Assembly: GCA_025200525.1 (NCBI GenBank)
Contig: CM045763.1
Span: 65,917,018-65,981,017 of the forward strand
Source of the DNA: Camellia lanceoleosa
Taxonomy: Eukaryota; Streptophyta; Magnoliopsida; Ericales; Theaceae
DNA: 64,000 nucleotides
Direction: 5' to 3'
The notes beneath the pieces are model-generated. The model worked only from the letters and a program-made list of their open reading frames with translations, was not told the origin of the DNA and did not search any database. Each line of letters begins with the position of its first letter. Position 1 is the first letter of the stretch. This document shows positions 23,523-34,721 of the stretch, piece after piece. The translations under genes were made by a program, and so were the position numbers.

Positions 23523-23527
23523 CACTC
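23523..23527. repeat. Target-site duplication CACTC, right copy
   Basis: Identical to 19136-19140; copy A sequence continues immediately after it. Confidence 0.9.
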
Positions 23528-25094
23528 CGAATTACCAATGATGGAGTTTAGGTCTTGTTGTGTTTTCATATGCATTCATTTCACATCGAGTCGTGCAATT
23601 TGACTCTTCGGCCATCATGCATCGAGATGCGTGATTGGTGGCACGAGGATCGAGATGTGCATACATATGTGAAAATACTTTGCCATGTCTCTTTCTTGCT
23701 CTCTGTTGCAGCAAACCAGAAATCAGTAGCCTTCTAAAGCTTTGCACAACATTCCGAGATTAATTGCAAACAGAGGCAAATCAGGGCATCGTGAGGAATT
23801 TCCCGACGAGGCAGCTCGAGCATGCATGCATCTTTCATCATTCGGAACAGGGCTGAGGCGGTCCATTTAGCTTGCATGCTAATTTACTTGTTTTCCTAGT
23901 TAATTTGTTAATTAATTAAGGTTTTGTAATATTTAATTATTTATTTGGACTGTAATTATTTATTCGGACTGTATTATTTATTCGGACCCTTCGAGCGAGG
24001 GCATAATTGTAATAAGCGTGCGTGTGTGTGATGTATGTCTTCCAACTCCACGTTTTTCTCCCTTTTATTTACCAGCTTATGATGGGTAGATTAGGGCATG
24101 TTTCAATTAGCATACTTATGCTCGCATGTTTGCATTCATTCTGTCTTGCATGCATCGGGCTCGGCGCATCATACTAACTGCATTGTATTTCAATTCCGAG
24201 TTGAATACATGCCATCTTTAGAATAGCCGAGCCTATCTTAATTGCATTTTTGCATGTGTTGCATTAGGCATTCAGCATAGTTAGGATCATGCATTGATTT
24301 CTAACATAGCTTCTGTTTTGGCTTGGAGTACTCGGTAAGTGTTATGCTTTAGCATCCTTGCATGCATGTGAGTGATTGCCATGATAGCATGCTTAACATG
24401 AGACTATTTGTTTATGTGATATAACTGCCTAAATGTCTGTGGGTGAAGGTTGGGTTATTTGAATTGGAACAATTCATCGACTGCGAGTTTTAAGCCCACT
24501 TGAAAGTGGCAAAATCGTGTTTTCTAAAGCCCACCTGAGGGTGGCAAATCCACATTTTTAGCCTACTTGCGAGTAGCAAACCGTTTTCAAAACAAACATG
24601 AGATGTTTCGTTCCAATTCAGGTGATCCAGTCTATACTTGTATGTTGTGCGCATCACATAGTAAATCTAGGCTAATAACCAGAATAAGAACGCATAATGT
24701 TTTCAAAAATAGATATCATGGTTAGTAGAGGCCGATCTTTGATCGAGCGAGCGGAGAAGTGACCTTCCCTAATCGTACCCAAGTTCCCGAGCCGAGGCAA
24801 CTTTGGTGATGACGAACACATGGCCTTAAGCAACGAGTCAGGGTTTCCTAAATTTCCCAAAATAAAATATTTAGGTGGCGACTCTGTATCTGGCAAAGCA
24901 GTCCATATTTGGCACTTCTTTCAAAAAAATCTGTTTTCAAAAATGATTTACCGGATTTGGACTCTTTGATGATTCATCGGTCTTGCATTGCACTCTGCGA
25001 GATTAGATACAGGACCGTGACATCGAGTCCTGAACTGTAGTGAGCCCAATGAACAAAACGGGGTTCTCTCTCGGGATGTTCGGGGACGTCTACA

Positions 25095-25523
25095 ATTATT
25101 AAATAATTTTAGTAGGCAAAAAAATTATACAGTGACTAAAATATTTGTTAGTGACTGAAAATAAATTTTTGGCGACCAAACTTTTGGTCACCAAAGATAA
25201 AAAGTAAATTTTTGTTTTTCATTCGGCAACTAAATAATTTTAGTAGCCAAAACTAACATACACCGACAAAAATTGCTTTTAGTTGCCAATTGTGGCATTT
25301 TTAGGGACTAAAATTTTTTTTAGTCCCCAATTGTGACATTTTTAGAGATTAAATTTTGTTTAGTCGTCAATAATCAATATACCTCGACTTCAAAAAAATT
25401 AGTAACTAAATCTTATACTTTTGCCGACTAATGTAATTTTTGGTCATTAATTTTACAGCTTTTGGTGACTAAATGTCTTTTAGTCGCTACATTTAATCGC
25501 CAAAAGTGTAATTTTCTGTAATG
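25095..25523. mobile_element. CACTA-like transposon subterminal repeats and right terminus
   Basis: The same GCGACTAAA/TTTGGCGACC repeats as in 15140-15684 continue here. They end with TTTTCTGTAATG at 25512-25523. Reversed, this reads CATTACAGAAAA, one or two changes from the CACTACAAGAAAA start typical of plant CACTA elements. The transposase region is not in the window, so the element may be non-autonomous or deleted. Confidence 0.6.
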
Positions 25524-26292
25524 AGAAAAGTTGATTCAAATAGTCCTTCGAACTAATCATTTTTGTTTGTATCATGTTTCGAAGAAGGAGATTGGTCCTA
25601 CCTAGATAGTGATTGTTTATTTTTTAAAACTTGATTCTCTTTTTAAATTATGATTAGAATGAAATATGTTAACTAAATATATTTTTAAAACTCTTTTTTT
25701 TTTCTCTTTTTAAGTATTTATTATTAATCAATCAATCAATCATTTTTTTCTCTCATCTATCCTTTCTTCTCTCACATTCTATATATCAATCAATCCAAAA
25801 AAAAAATTACAAATCATCCCAAAACTATTTTCAAAACAAAAATGCTTCAGACCACTAAACCTTCATCACTAAACCAGCACTAATGACGTGGCTGCCAACA
25901 TGGAAAGACTGATGCAAACTCGCCTATTTCTCTCTCTTTCTTATTCATTTTAAATTTCAAATTCATTTTTAGAATACATTTGAAGACTCTCTCTTTCTCT
26001 CTATTCTTCATTCTCTTCTTTGTTGTGCCTCTCTCTCGACGAGCTCTCCGACGAGCGCAGCTCTCCAACATTGGCGACCTGACGAACGCAGCTCTCTAAC
26101 CCCGGGGACGATTGAGTCTCTCTCCAACCTGTATCAGTCCTCAGTCACGACGATCGGCGGACTGGTTTTTGTCGCTTCTCACGATGACGATGATCGAGTC
26201 ACTCACAATGACCGAGTCTCTCTCTATCTTCCCGCTAGACTCGCTTCTCTCGACTCTTTGTGTTTTCTCGACAGATCTGTCTGCACAGGTCA

Positions 26293-26329
<37 letters not shown>

Positions 26330-27305
26330 CTCTCTCTCTCTATATATATATATGCGTTGATTTGTTGAGATTTTTGTGACTCTAATTTTGATTTTGATTT
26401 GCCCCAATTTTACATTGGATGACTTTGATTTTGATTTGCCTCAATTTTACATTGGATTAGCTGTGGCGCTATGACTGACCATTAGTAAAGCCACTGCCAA
26501 AAGAAAAATGTAAAATATTATTTGCCTAAAAAATCTAAAATATATATTTGGTGGAGAATATATAAAAATCTAAAATCATCCTTCAAAGCCACTGCCAAAT
26601 CTTTCTTTCATCATGTGTTCATTCATTCGAAACACATCAACAACAATATATATTTGGTGGAGAATATAAAGCAAAAACAATAATGATCATTTGAATTCAA
26701 AGAGGACTTGATGATGTGATGATTTGAAGGATGATTTAAAGCATGATCATGAGGCTTAAAGCTTAAATAGGTCATTAATCTTAATACTTTGTATGTAAAT
26801 AATGTATTAAAATTTTAATTTTTTGAACATTTTCTCCATGTTAGTAAAAAGGAGCCATTACTTGCCATTTACCTTGTTGAACTTCTTGACTCAGTGAAGT
26901 TATCATTTGTCTTTTGGAATAATGAAATTTATGTTTTCCACTTTTATCCCAGAACAAGAAAAAAAAGTTAGTGTTTGTCATGCACCTTTGATATACTATC
27001 AGTTATTCTTGTTCATGTCATTTTATTAATTCTCTTTTTCTAGTTTCACAACTAAATTTTTTTGCTTTTGTTTTTGTTTTTGTTTTTTTGTTTTGTTTTA
27101 TCAATGTATTTGTGTCTATTCCATTGAACAAAAACAATGTTGTAGCAAATTTCTTACTAAGAATTTTGTGGCATCGCAATCAAACGGATTTTGGTAACAA
27201 ACTTGTTACATGATCTGTATTTTTTATGGGATTTCGCACAGAAATCATATATTGATATCATACAAATTAACTGCTACTTATCTTTACTACAATATCAACA
27301 GTCCT
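25524..27305. other. Intergenic region; CT-rich exon-like stretch, microsatellite, small repeats
   Basis: No gene is recognised. Positions 26010-26290 are GC-richer and CT-rich, and end at a donor-like CACAG/GTCAGT (26288), resembling a leader exon, but the coding content matches nothing I know. A (CT)n/(TA)n microsatellite is at about 26294-26353. A tandem duplication of about 45 bp (TTTTGATTTTGATTTGCC...) lies at 26390-26455. Confidence 0.45.
27301..27305. repeat. Target-site duplication GTCCT, left copy, of the 27306-30848 solo LTR
   Basis: GTCCT precedes TATGACAACCC and recurs at 30849-30853 after GGGTTGTGACA. Confidence 0.8.
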
Positions 27306-28100
27306 TATGACAACCCTGCCACATATAATATTTTATATTTAATTAATCAAGGTGATTTGAATTTTAATTAATTATTATTTTAATTTAATTATGTAACTGA
27401 TGAACAATATTAGTATTGATTTGTATGTAATTTTATAGAAGAGCTATTTCGGAATTAGAAATTAAAAGCTTAAGTGGTTCAAGAAGGTGAAATTGACGAA
27501 TTAAATTATTTTAATTTTGAGTATCGGACCATATGGAGATTTAATTAAATAATCGATTCAGTTTGGTAAAATTTAGATTTGATTAATTAGGTCCGAATTG
27601 GAGTTAATTAAGTTAATTAAATTATAAGGATTGAAAATTGTAATTATTATGAATTAAATTTATTCATGGCGTGTCCAATTTGAATATGTAATTTATTGAC
27701 AGAAATTTGAGTCTAATTAGAAATTGAAGGCCTAAATGATTTGGGAAATCAAATTGATGATGAGAATAAATTTAATTTAATATTTGGATTTTGGGAGTTT
27801 GATTAAAAATCTGATTTAGAATGGTAAAAATTAAATATAATTAATTGGGCCTTAATTGAAGCCAATTAGACTAATTAAATTATGTGGGATTTGTAATTGG
27901 GCTAATCAAGGTTAATTAAGATTAAATGATGTTCAATTAAATTAAAATGTAATTGATTTATTTTTAATAAAATTATAATGCAAAAAGGGGATGTTGGTGT
28001 GTTTTGGAAAGTGCAAGGCAACAATGCTTTATGCATATATATACAACATCAAGTCATGGTGTGCTGGGACAAAACAGAGCCGAGAGGGAGAGAAGGAGAA

Positions 28101-28102
<2 letters not shown>

Positions 28103-28140
<38 letters not shown>
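28103..28140. repeat. (GA)n microsatellite
   Basis: An uninterrupted GA run in the leader-like part of the solo LTR. The open frames that cross it are repeat artefacts. Confidence 0.9.
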
Positions 28141-28141
<1 letters not shown>

Positions 28142-29213
28142 TCGAGCTATTGTCTTGGAGAGTTCAAGTAAAGGGAATGGAATACAAGAAGAGAAGTAAT
28201 GTGAGAAAGAAGCTCACGGATTCATTAATTGTACACCAAATTAAAGATTAAAGGTAAGGATTTCAAGCTTAAATTTTGTAGAATCCTTGTATTATACTTG
28301 AATTAAAGATGAGTTTGGATTCAATTTCATATAACTTGGAAGAAATTAGAAAACAATGATGAAGAAATTAAGATAGGTTCATGATTATGGAAATTAATTT
28401 TTTTGGGTGATGCTGTGATCTTGCATGAAATTAAGCCTCAGTGTTACATGCATGAGTAAATCCTACAAGTTTAATACTCTAATTATACATGCATCTTGAC
28501 TTTTGAAGAATTTGGACTAATTCAATCTCATATTTTGAAGAGAAAAAGGAAAATTAGAAATTTGTTTGATTTTGATCTTTAATCCATGCATGTAATTTAA
28601 TTTAAAAGTTTTATTCAATTTAAACATATTTTTGAACATCTATGATCATAGATTAAGTTTTTGGTTAAAAATTGAGTTAAGTTAAAATTCTTAGAAATTG
28701 ATTTTGTGATTCATTATTTAAGTTTGATTTTTTTTTTTTGTTATTAATAATGAAATTGAATTCCATTTTTACATACATCGTGAAATTTTCAAGAGTTTTG
28801 AGAGTTTATTTCATATTTTAAAATTTGTGGGTTTGAAATTGGGTTTAATATAGAGAAAATAAATTAAATCTAAATTTGGACAAATTTGAAAATAAATTAT
28901 AATTTATATTTGCGAATCAAAATTAGTTTGATTTTGATTTAAATTTCTTACATGTACATATTTTTGAAAGGGCTTTATAGCTTTAATTTATATTTTATAA
29001 AACAAAGAAAGAAGAATGTTAGAATTATTATATTCATGAAATTATTGGTTTAATGATCAAAGAGATTTTTGTATTAGAAATTGAAAAATTAGTCATGGAT
29101 TCATCTGTATTAATAAAATTACATGTTTAAATTGGTTCATGCAAGAGTATAAGTTTTGAAAATGTGTTTGGAAATTATTTTGTTGGTTTTGAAAGGATAG
29201 AAAATTTGCTGGC

Positions 29214-29315
29214 CGCTCGAGTGGCAAAGTCATCACTTGAGCGAACATTAAGGCTAACCAGTTTTTTTTACAGAGCTTTGCAGATCGATTGAGCGACCAA
29301 AGGTGCACTCGAGCA
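29214..29315. repeat. Decayed paired palindromes of CGCTCGAGCG type
   Basis: CGCTCGAGTG (29214) and CACTTGAGCG (29234) form one pair; CGATTGAGCG (29286) and CACTCGAGCA (29306) form another. Both pairs keep the 20-bp distance, although each site has one to three C/T or G/A changes. Confidence 0.75.
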
Positions 29316-29747
29316 AAGACTTTTTTTTCAGTAATTTTTGACTAACTCTTTTAAATGTCTATGCATCCTCATGACATTCTAAATGTTTTTAGGCACCAAT
29401 TGGACTCTCATATAGTCATGGAATAAGGTAGAAACACATGAAAAGAGAGTTGAATTAAAATGAAATGGGTATTGAATGCTGCTTCTATTGTGTTTTTGTT
29501 ATGTGATTTGTTTAGGTAGACGTCCGAGGCCTTATATCGACTTAACCCACTGTGAGTAATAACTTTATAAAAATATGTTCAAGTTACGTTCACTTTCAAA
29601 AATATTATTGCTATCGAAATGATATATAATTGATTGAATGTTTTATTGAAACGTTATGATGATTGATGGAATGGTCTATTGAAACGTTATTTTCTCATAA
29701 TGAATGAAGTTCTGTTTTGAAATTGTACTCGTGGCATCCTTTAGTGA

Positions 29748-29965
29748 GGCCCTTGCCTGAGGGAAACAATACCATGGCCCATAAACCCTTGCTTGGGGGA
29801 GATTAATACCATGGACCATAGACGCTTGCCTGGAGGAGATTAATACCATGGCCCATTGACCCTTGCCTAGGGGATTAATACTATGGCCCATAGACCCTTG
29901 CCTGAGGGAGATTAATATCATGGCCCATTGGCCCTTGCCCGGGGAAAACAATACCGTGGCCCATT
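29748..29965. repeat. Minisatellite of about 40 bp units
   Basis: Six imperfect units with CCCTTGCCTGGGGGA, GATTAATACCATGG and CCCAT, inside the 3.5-kb solo LTR. Confidence 0.85.
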
Positions 29966-30848
29966 GGATAATTAGATATGATATATTGATTGACCCATAG
30001 TGGTCCCATTGATTGACCTTTGAGGTCCCATTGTTATTGATACATTGTTGCTCTATTGGATGTACCACGTAAATTGTCATTGAATGAGTATTGCTATTGG
30101 GATAACATGGATTATTGAGAATTGAATTGAAATTGCAATTGTATTGAAAATGCTATTGAACAATAGTTTTTATTATTGCAGAGGATTGATATGATGACTA
30201 ATCGAATTGTTTTGCCTACTGAAATGGATTGTTTCGGAAAATGAAATATATGTTTTTGGTAAGTGATTTGATATGGAAAATGTTTTGTTATAAATTTGAT
30301 ATAATATGGCAAATGCCTTATTTTGAAAATGATTTAACAATAGTTTTGAAATTGTAAGACAGGTTTTTATATTATCATTGAATTTCATTCATTTAACCTC
30401 TTTATTCTGTTATTACTCGTTGGGTTTTCGCTCACTATTTATATGTATATGTAGGTGAGCAAACTGAGCAACAAAGATAGAGAAAGTCTCGGAGTCTACC
30501 CATGTTAGCCTTTTGAAGAGCTTCTGGAATGGATCAAGTTAGGCTCGAGTAGAGCCAAGAAAATGAGCCCTTAACTCTGTCAGAGCTTTGTATTTTGTTG
30601 AGTCTTAAATGTATATATGTGGAATAAATAAGATTTGTATATAAATTATTATTGTGTTTAAATGTTTTAATTATTTTAGTCATTATGTATACACAAGCTC
30701 AATGGACATTGTTATTTTTGTTTTGCTTCCACTTTAGACCCCTATACGATTTAAATATTTTGAAATTTTGTCTTTGAGACCGAAGGTAATTTAGGATTAC
30801 TGGCTGGTTACGATGATAAACCTATAGGGCCGGGTTTGGGTTGTGACA

Positions 30849-30853
30849 GTCCT
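30849..30853. repeat. Target-site duplication GTCCT, right copy
   Basis: Identical to 27301-27305. Confidence 0.8.
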
Positions 30854-32016
30854 AGTGTTGAATGTTTACAAAATCAAATGAATTTTGACTTGATAATATG
30901 TTTTATGTTTAATTTCTGATTTCAAATCAGATCCTAGTTTGTTCAAATTACTTTCAAGGGTTAACCAAGATGCTGTGATTAGGCTGAGTGAGTGCATTTT
31001 GTTTTTGAGACAATTTTCTGTTGTCACAAAGAACTCTCGTCTGTTCTATCTTAAGAAACTCTCATCCGTGAATCGAATTCTTTTGATGGAAGTTGTGAAT
31101 AGCTTGATTATAGTGATATACAATTCTTTTGATACCAGGAAGAAATGCAATAATAATTTATTTGTATTATTTTTCATAGATAATATCCTTCATTTATAAG
31201 CCATTATTACTGCAAAAGTGTCATGGGTTAGAGTAGGAGCCATTATTAGATCTTCTCTTTCCATGCTGAGTTCGTAAAAAAAAATTCAGTTGAGCTATGA
31301 ATACAAAAAATAAATTAATCAAAATAAACTTACATGTCTTGAGATATGAAGACGGATTCTTTGACACAGTTTTTTATGAAGACTAATTTGAAGACAAAAT
31401 AAATAAATCAAAATATTCTTACATGTTTTTTATGAAAACTGATTTGAAGATAGATTCTTCATGTTGTGATATATGAAGACAGATTCTTCGACATAGTTTT
31501 TTAAGGCTTACATGCAAAATAATGTATGAAAATAGTGTTAACTCAATTCAATCAAGCACTTTGATTAGGTTAAATAAAGCTAGGTTGATCATCATCAATC
31601 AAAATAAACATGCATTATCTGTGACATCCCTACAAGAACACAAGTGACATTTATTTCTCACAATAGAAATTTTCTCTATATGAGTCTCCTCCTTTTTTAC
31701 CTAAAAGAACTTGAAATTTTCTCTATAAGTGTGACTAAAGTCTTTTCTATTTTAATTGATCCTTGTGTCTTTGATTCCTGTCCCCAACTTTGATATGTGG
31801 CTTATATAATAGTCTATCCATTATTTATTGACTTTTAATTATTTAGTAGCTTATGTTTTCTCTTGGGACCTTGACTCATTATTTTGTTACGCATTGTTTC
31901 TAGCAAGTTAAAAGCTGGTAATCATAAATGAGGAGCTAAAAGCACATCTTCTGCTTTTTAAACAGTCCACAGACTTGTGCACTAACTGATTGAGATTTGG
32001 CTTCATATTTTTATAG
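30854..32016. other. AT-rich region without a recognised gene
   Basis: An 86-codon open frame at 30939-31199 (plus) has Leu/Ile-rich sequence with no motif I recognise. From about 31330 to 31510, scattered copies of GAAGACAGATTCTT and GACATAGTTTTT resemble the units of the array at 32750-33300. A splice-acceptor-like TTTTTATAG lies just before the GRF pseudogene start. Confidence 0.4.
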
Positions 32017-32418
32017 ATGTCAACTTCAAGTGTTAGCTACAGTACCACAGATCATTTGACATATTGCAACAAAAATTGTCCTAAATGTCGGAAAAAAACA
32101 ACTATTCGAATTTCTGAGACGGAGTGAAACAAAAACAAGTTATTTTATTGTTGCTATGACTGCGGTGGTTTTCTTGGATGGGGCTTGCCTACAAATTCAC
32201 CATGTAAACATGAAGGACAAGTGTAAATAGACAATATACCAACAGTCACCGAACAATTTCGAAGTATGGGTGAACACCTTCGACTTCAAAGAGATCAACT
32301 TCAATTTTAGAGTGCGTAGATGCAAAAATTGCAGATAGACTTAAATCAAAGTTGGTGTTGTATTTATGGGATATTTTTCTTCCTTGTAATTGGTGTTGTA
32401 TTAGTTATGAAGATGTAA
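32017..32418 (+). pseudogene. GRF-type zinc-finger protein with C-terminal membrane segment, pseudogene
   Basis: Reading from ATG 32017 to TAA 32416-32418 gives 134 codons with three earlier in-frame stops (codons 37, 70, 98) and a fourth at 101. Despite these, the family layout is clear. A GRF zinc finger spans about residues 16-56, with Cys at 17, 21, 24, 45, 46 and 49, then LFYCCYDCGGFLGWG. A short coiled-coil-like stretch follows (EQFRSMGEHLRLQRDQLQ, residues 79-96), and then a hydrophobic segment (CCIYGIFFFLVIGVVLVM, 114-131). Small plant GRF proteins commonly have this order. The preceding TTTTTATAG may be an intron acceptor. Function is unknown; GRF fingers are thought to bind nucleic acid. 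Confidence 0.75.
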
Positions 32419-32489
32419 TAATTTATATGAAAGTTAGAAGTTGAAATAGAAGATATGTATGAAGATTTATGATATATGACAGTTATTTT

Positions 32490-32755
32490 TGACAAGTATG
32501 AAGATGTAATATGTTATCTGTTTGTCTGTTTGAAGAATGATTGAACACAGGTTGTTATATGTTTGTTTATTTGAAGAATGATTGAACACATGTTGTTATA
32601 TGTTTATTTGTTTCAACAATGATTGAACGCAAGTTGTTATATGTTTGATTGAACACATGTTGTTATATATTTCTTTGTTTGAAGAATTTTTGGACACAGG
32701 TTGTTATATGTTTGTTTGTTTTTTTGAAGAATAATTAAACACAGGTTGAAGACAA
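32490..32755. repeat. Minisatellite of about 47 bp units
   Basis: Five to six units contain GTTATATGTTTGTTTGTTTG and GAAGAATGATTGAACACAGG in diverged form. The array directly follows the GRF pseudogene. Confidence 0.85.
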
Positions 32756-33300
32756 ATTTTTAAGGCATATTTCTAGACATAGAATTTGAAGACAGGTTTT
32801 TTAACACAGATTTGTGGACAAATATTTTGAACATAGCTTTTTGATAACAAATTTTTTAACACAGGTTTTTTAACACAGTTTTTGAAGACAGATTTTTGGA
32901 CAGATATTTTAAACATAGAATTTGAAGACAGGTTTTTCAACACAGATTTGTGGATAGATATTTTATACACAGAATTTCAAGACTGGTTTTTCAATACATA
33001 TTTTTGAACAGATATTTTGAACATAGCTTTTTGAAGAAAGATTTTTTCACACAGGTTTTTTATCACAGTTTTTGAAGACAGATTTTTTTACATAGGTTTT
33101 TCAACCTAGATTTTGAAGACAGATTTCTGGATAGATATTTTAAACACAGAATTTGAAAATAGGTTTTTTAACGTAGATTTTTGAAGACAGCTTTTTAAAG
33201 ACAGATTTTAGAACACAGATTTTGAAGACAGTTTTTTTAACACAGATTTTTTAACATAGCTTTTGAAGACAGATTTTGGAACACAGATTCTTTGAAATCA
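32756..33300. repeat. Minisatellite of GAAGACAGATTTTT / AACACAG units
   Basis: Roughly 20-25 short units alternate GAAGACAGRTTTTT with TTTAACACAGATTTTT or GGACAGATATTTT. The unit length varies and there are two or three sub-families. A minus-strand open frame here reads as repeats of KISIHKSVLKN type and is a repeat artefact. Confidence 0.85.
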
Positions 33301-33486
33301 AATTTGTAATAGATTTTTATCATATTTCCATCCACATCTGTATAGAGCTAGACAACAAATATAATAACAAGGCAACATCAAATTTCTATAAATTTCATAA
33401 ATTATGCTCCATCAAGTAACAAATAAAGATGCATTAAATTACTTTCACCATAAAACAAACTCCAAGTTAAAATTACAAGTTTCCAA

Positions 33487-34353
33487 CTAAAGAAAACAAG
33501 ACTCATTTTGATCAATTTGTACATTGAAGTCAACAAAAGAAGACAGTAGGGCTCTATAAATTTGATTCGTAGCACTAATGGATTGTTGAGTTCGCATTAT
33601 GTCAATAATTCCCGGTGTGCCTCTAATACATTTCGATGGGGTAAGAGATGTGTTGACTCCATAAATCTGGGTTGGAGCAGTCATCAAACTTTGTCTTCTC
33701 ATAATGTCCATACTTCCAGGTGTGCCTCCAATTGCATTTACCATTTCTCCCTATTCAATTACCATGGCATGACAAAAACAATTTACTATATATTATTAAC
33801 AAATAAAATAAAATGATCAATGTAAATTCATATTATGTACACGTACCGGCACATACATACTATTTTGCATGCCAATCATACAAGAATAAAGCTCTCTACG
33901 TGCACTAGGTTTAGGTTGAGGTTGAGATTGAGCTTGAGCTCCAAGCACCTTAGTACCCCATATTAACCAAGATGAATGAGTAGAGATAAATGATAAGTTC
34001 AATAGAGAGAAATGATACGATATTGAAAAATAAATAGAGAATACCATGAAATTTACCTTTGATTTGTTATGTTTTCTTTTGCTTGCTTTCAACCGATTCA
34101 CTATTTGATTAACTTTGGCGACCTTTCGTTTCGTAACTGGACGACCTTTTCGGCGAGCAAATAAAAGACTAAGCAACTTTGTATTACTGATTGCTTTTCT
34201 ATTAATGCTCCCAATCGGGGAAGATGGTACATTACTAGTAATATGTGGCACATTACTAGTAGAAACTGGTACATTACTTCTACCACCCTCATCATCTTTC
34301 ATCACTCTTGCCTTGATTTCATCCAACCTATGGTCGATAATTTTGATTAACAC
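33487..34353 (-). CDS. Open C-terminal part of the FRS-like gene, three exons predicted
   Basis: From Met 34353 the frame is open through KGRPVTKRKVAKVNQIVNRL to a donor (AAAG/GTAAAT, exon end 34057). A second exon (33847-33948) follows an acceptor ACTAAG, encodes VLGAQAQSQPQPKPSARREL and ends at CCG/GTACGT. A third exon (33487-33750) follows GAATAG. All junctions are phase 0, and the joined frame has no internal stop. The last exon contains two diverged 28-residue repeats beginning GGTPGSMDIMRR and RGTPGIIDIMRT. Introns are inferred from splice signals only. If expressed, this would be a short basic protein without DNA-binding or transposase domains. It may equally be a chance-open remnant. 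Confidence 0.45.
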
Positions 34354-34721
34354 TACTCCTACAACCCTCGATAATTCTGATTAACCGTGGTTAACATAAA
34401 TCTCCCATCCTTTTGTAAGGTCGCCTTTACCCTTGCTTTGCAATCAATTTTTGTGGACATAGATGGCTTCAGAGGGTTTACTTCTAATTTTTTGGTTCTC
34501 TTTCCCAATCGAGAACATTCAATCCCAAAATATCTTAATTCCCCATCATCGCCACAAACTTGAGTTTTACAAGTTATGGAAAATCCAACATGTTTAGCAT
34601 ATTTGGCATAAAATGTGTACACTTCTTACTTTGAGCTAAAACACATACCCCTCTTAGATTCCTCAACTTCTTCACTCTCATTTAATAAAGGATTCTCACC
34701 ACTATTCGAATCAATCTCCAT
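33487..34721 (-). pseudogene. FAR1-related (FRS) gene, internally deleted, transposase domain missing
   Basis: The N-terminus starts at Met 34721 (MEIDSNSGENPLLNESEEVE) and is broken by a TAA at 34626-34628. The FAR1 DNA-binding domain (34359-34622) follows: TFYAKYAKHVGFSI, DGELRYFGIECSRLGKR, TDCKARVKATL-like TKIDCKARVKATL and DGRFMLTTVN. The frame then stops at 34356-34358, exactly where the MULE-type transposase domain should begin. Downstream sequence encodes an FRS-like basic C-terminus (RRKGRPVTKRKVAKVNQIV). The central transposase-derived part and SWIM finger are gone. FRS proteins are plant transcription factors derived from MULE transposases. The gene converges on the GRF pseudogene. 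Confidence 0.72.

Larger units (their letters stand above)
15955..25094 (+). mobile_element. Family X solo LTR, copy A, interrupted by copy B
   Basis: It begins TGCAGACACCCCATTTTTGA and ends GGGGACGTCTACA. Internally it is collinear with copy C (41175-54358) and, reversed, with copy B. Without the nested copy it is about 4.75 kb. There is one start and one end only, no primer-binding site and no pol, so I read it as a solo LTR of a large LTR retrotransposon. A TATATAA box at 17164-17170 precedes a leader-like segment with a splice-donor-like AAGGGTAAGT near 17399. No matching target-site duplication is visible, perhaps because the left junction is rearranged. A non-autonomous element without coding region remains possible. 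Confidence 0.7.
27306..30848 (+). mobile_element. Solo LTR of a chromovirus-type retrotransposon (3543 bp)
   Basis: It begins TATGACAACCCTGCC and ends ATAGGGCCGGGTTTGGGTTG then TGACA. The end matches the LTR end of the chromovirus at 2297-11637 for over 20 bases, and the start resembles its TGTAACAACCC start. The two sides carry the same five bases, GTCCT. No gag or pol lies inside, so it is a solo LTR. The first two bases are TA rather than TG. A TATA-like TATATATAC (about 28035) is followed by a (GA)n tract (28103-28140), like the layout in the other chromovirus LTR. It is older than the flanking copies: its palindromes are decayed. Confidence 0.75.

Noticed and set aside
22344..23575. Several frames of 100-230 codons in family X copy B
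   Set aside because: They are not preserved in frame in copies A and C and carry no recognisable motif.
30939..31199. An 86-codon frame that might be a gene fragment
   Set aside because: No motif, splice context or homology that I can name; kept only as a note.
32490..33300. CRISPR-like spacing of repeats
   Set aside because: Units are adjoining and diverged without unique spacers, and the DNA is eukaryotic.
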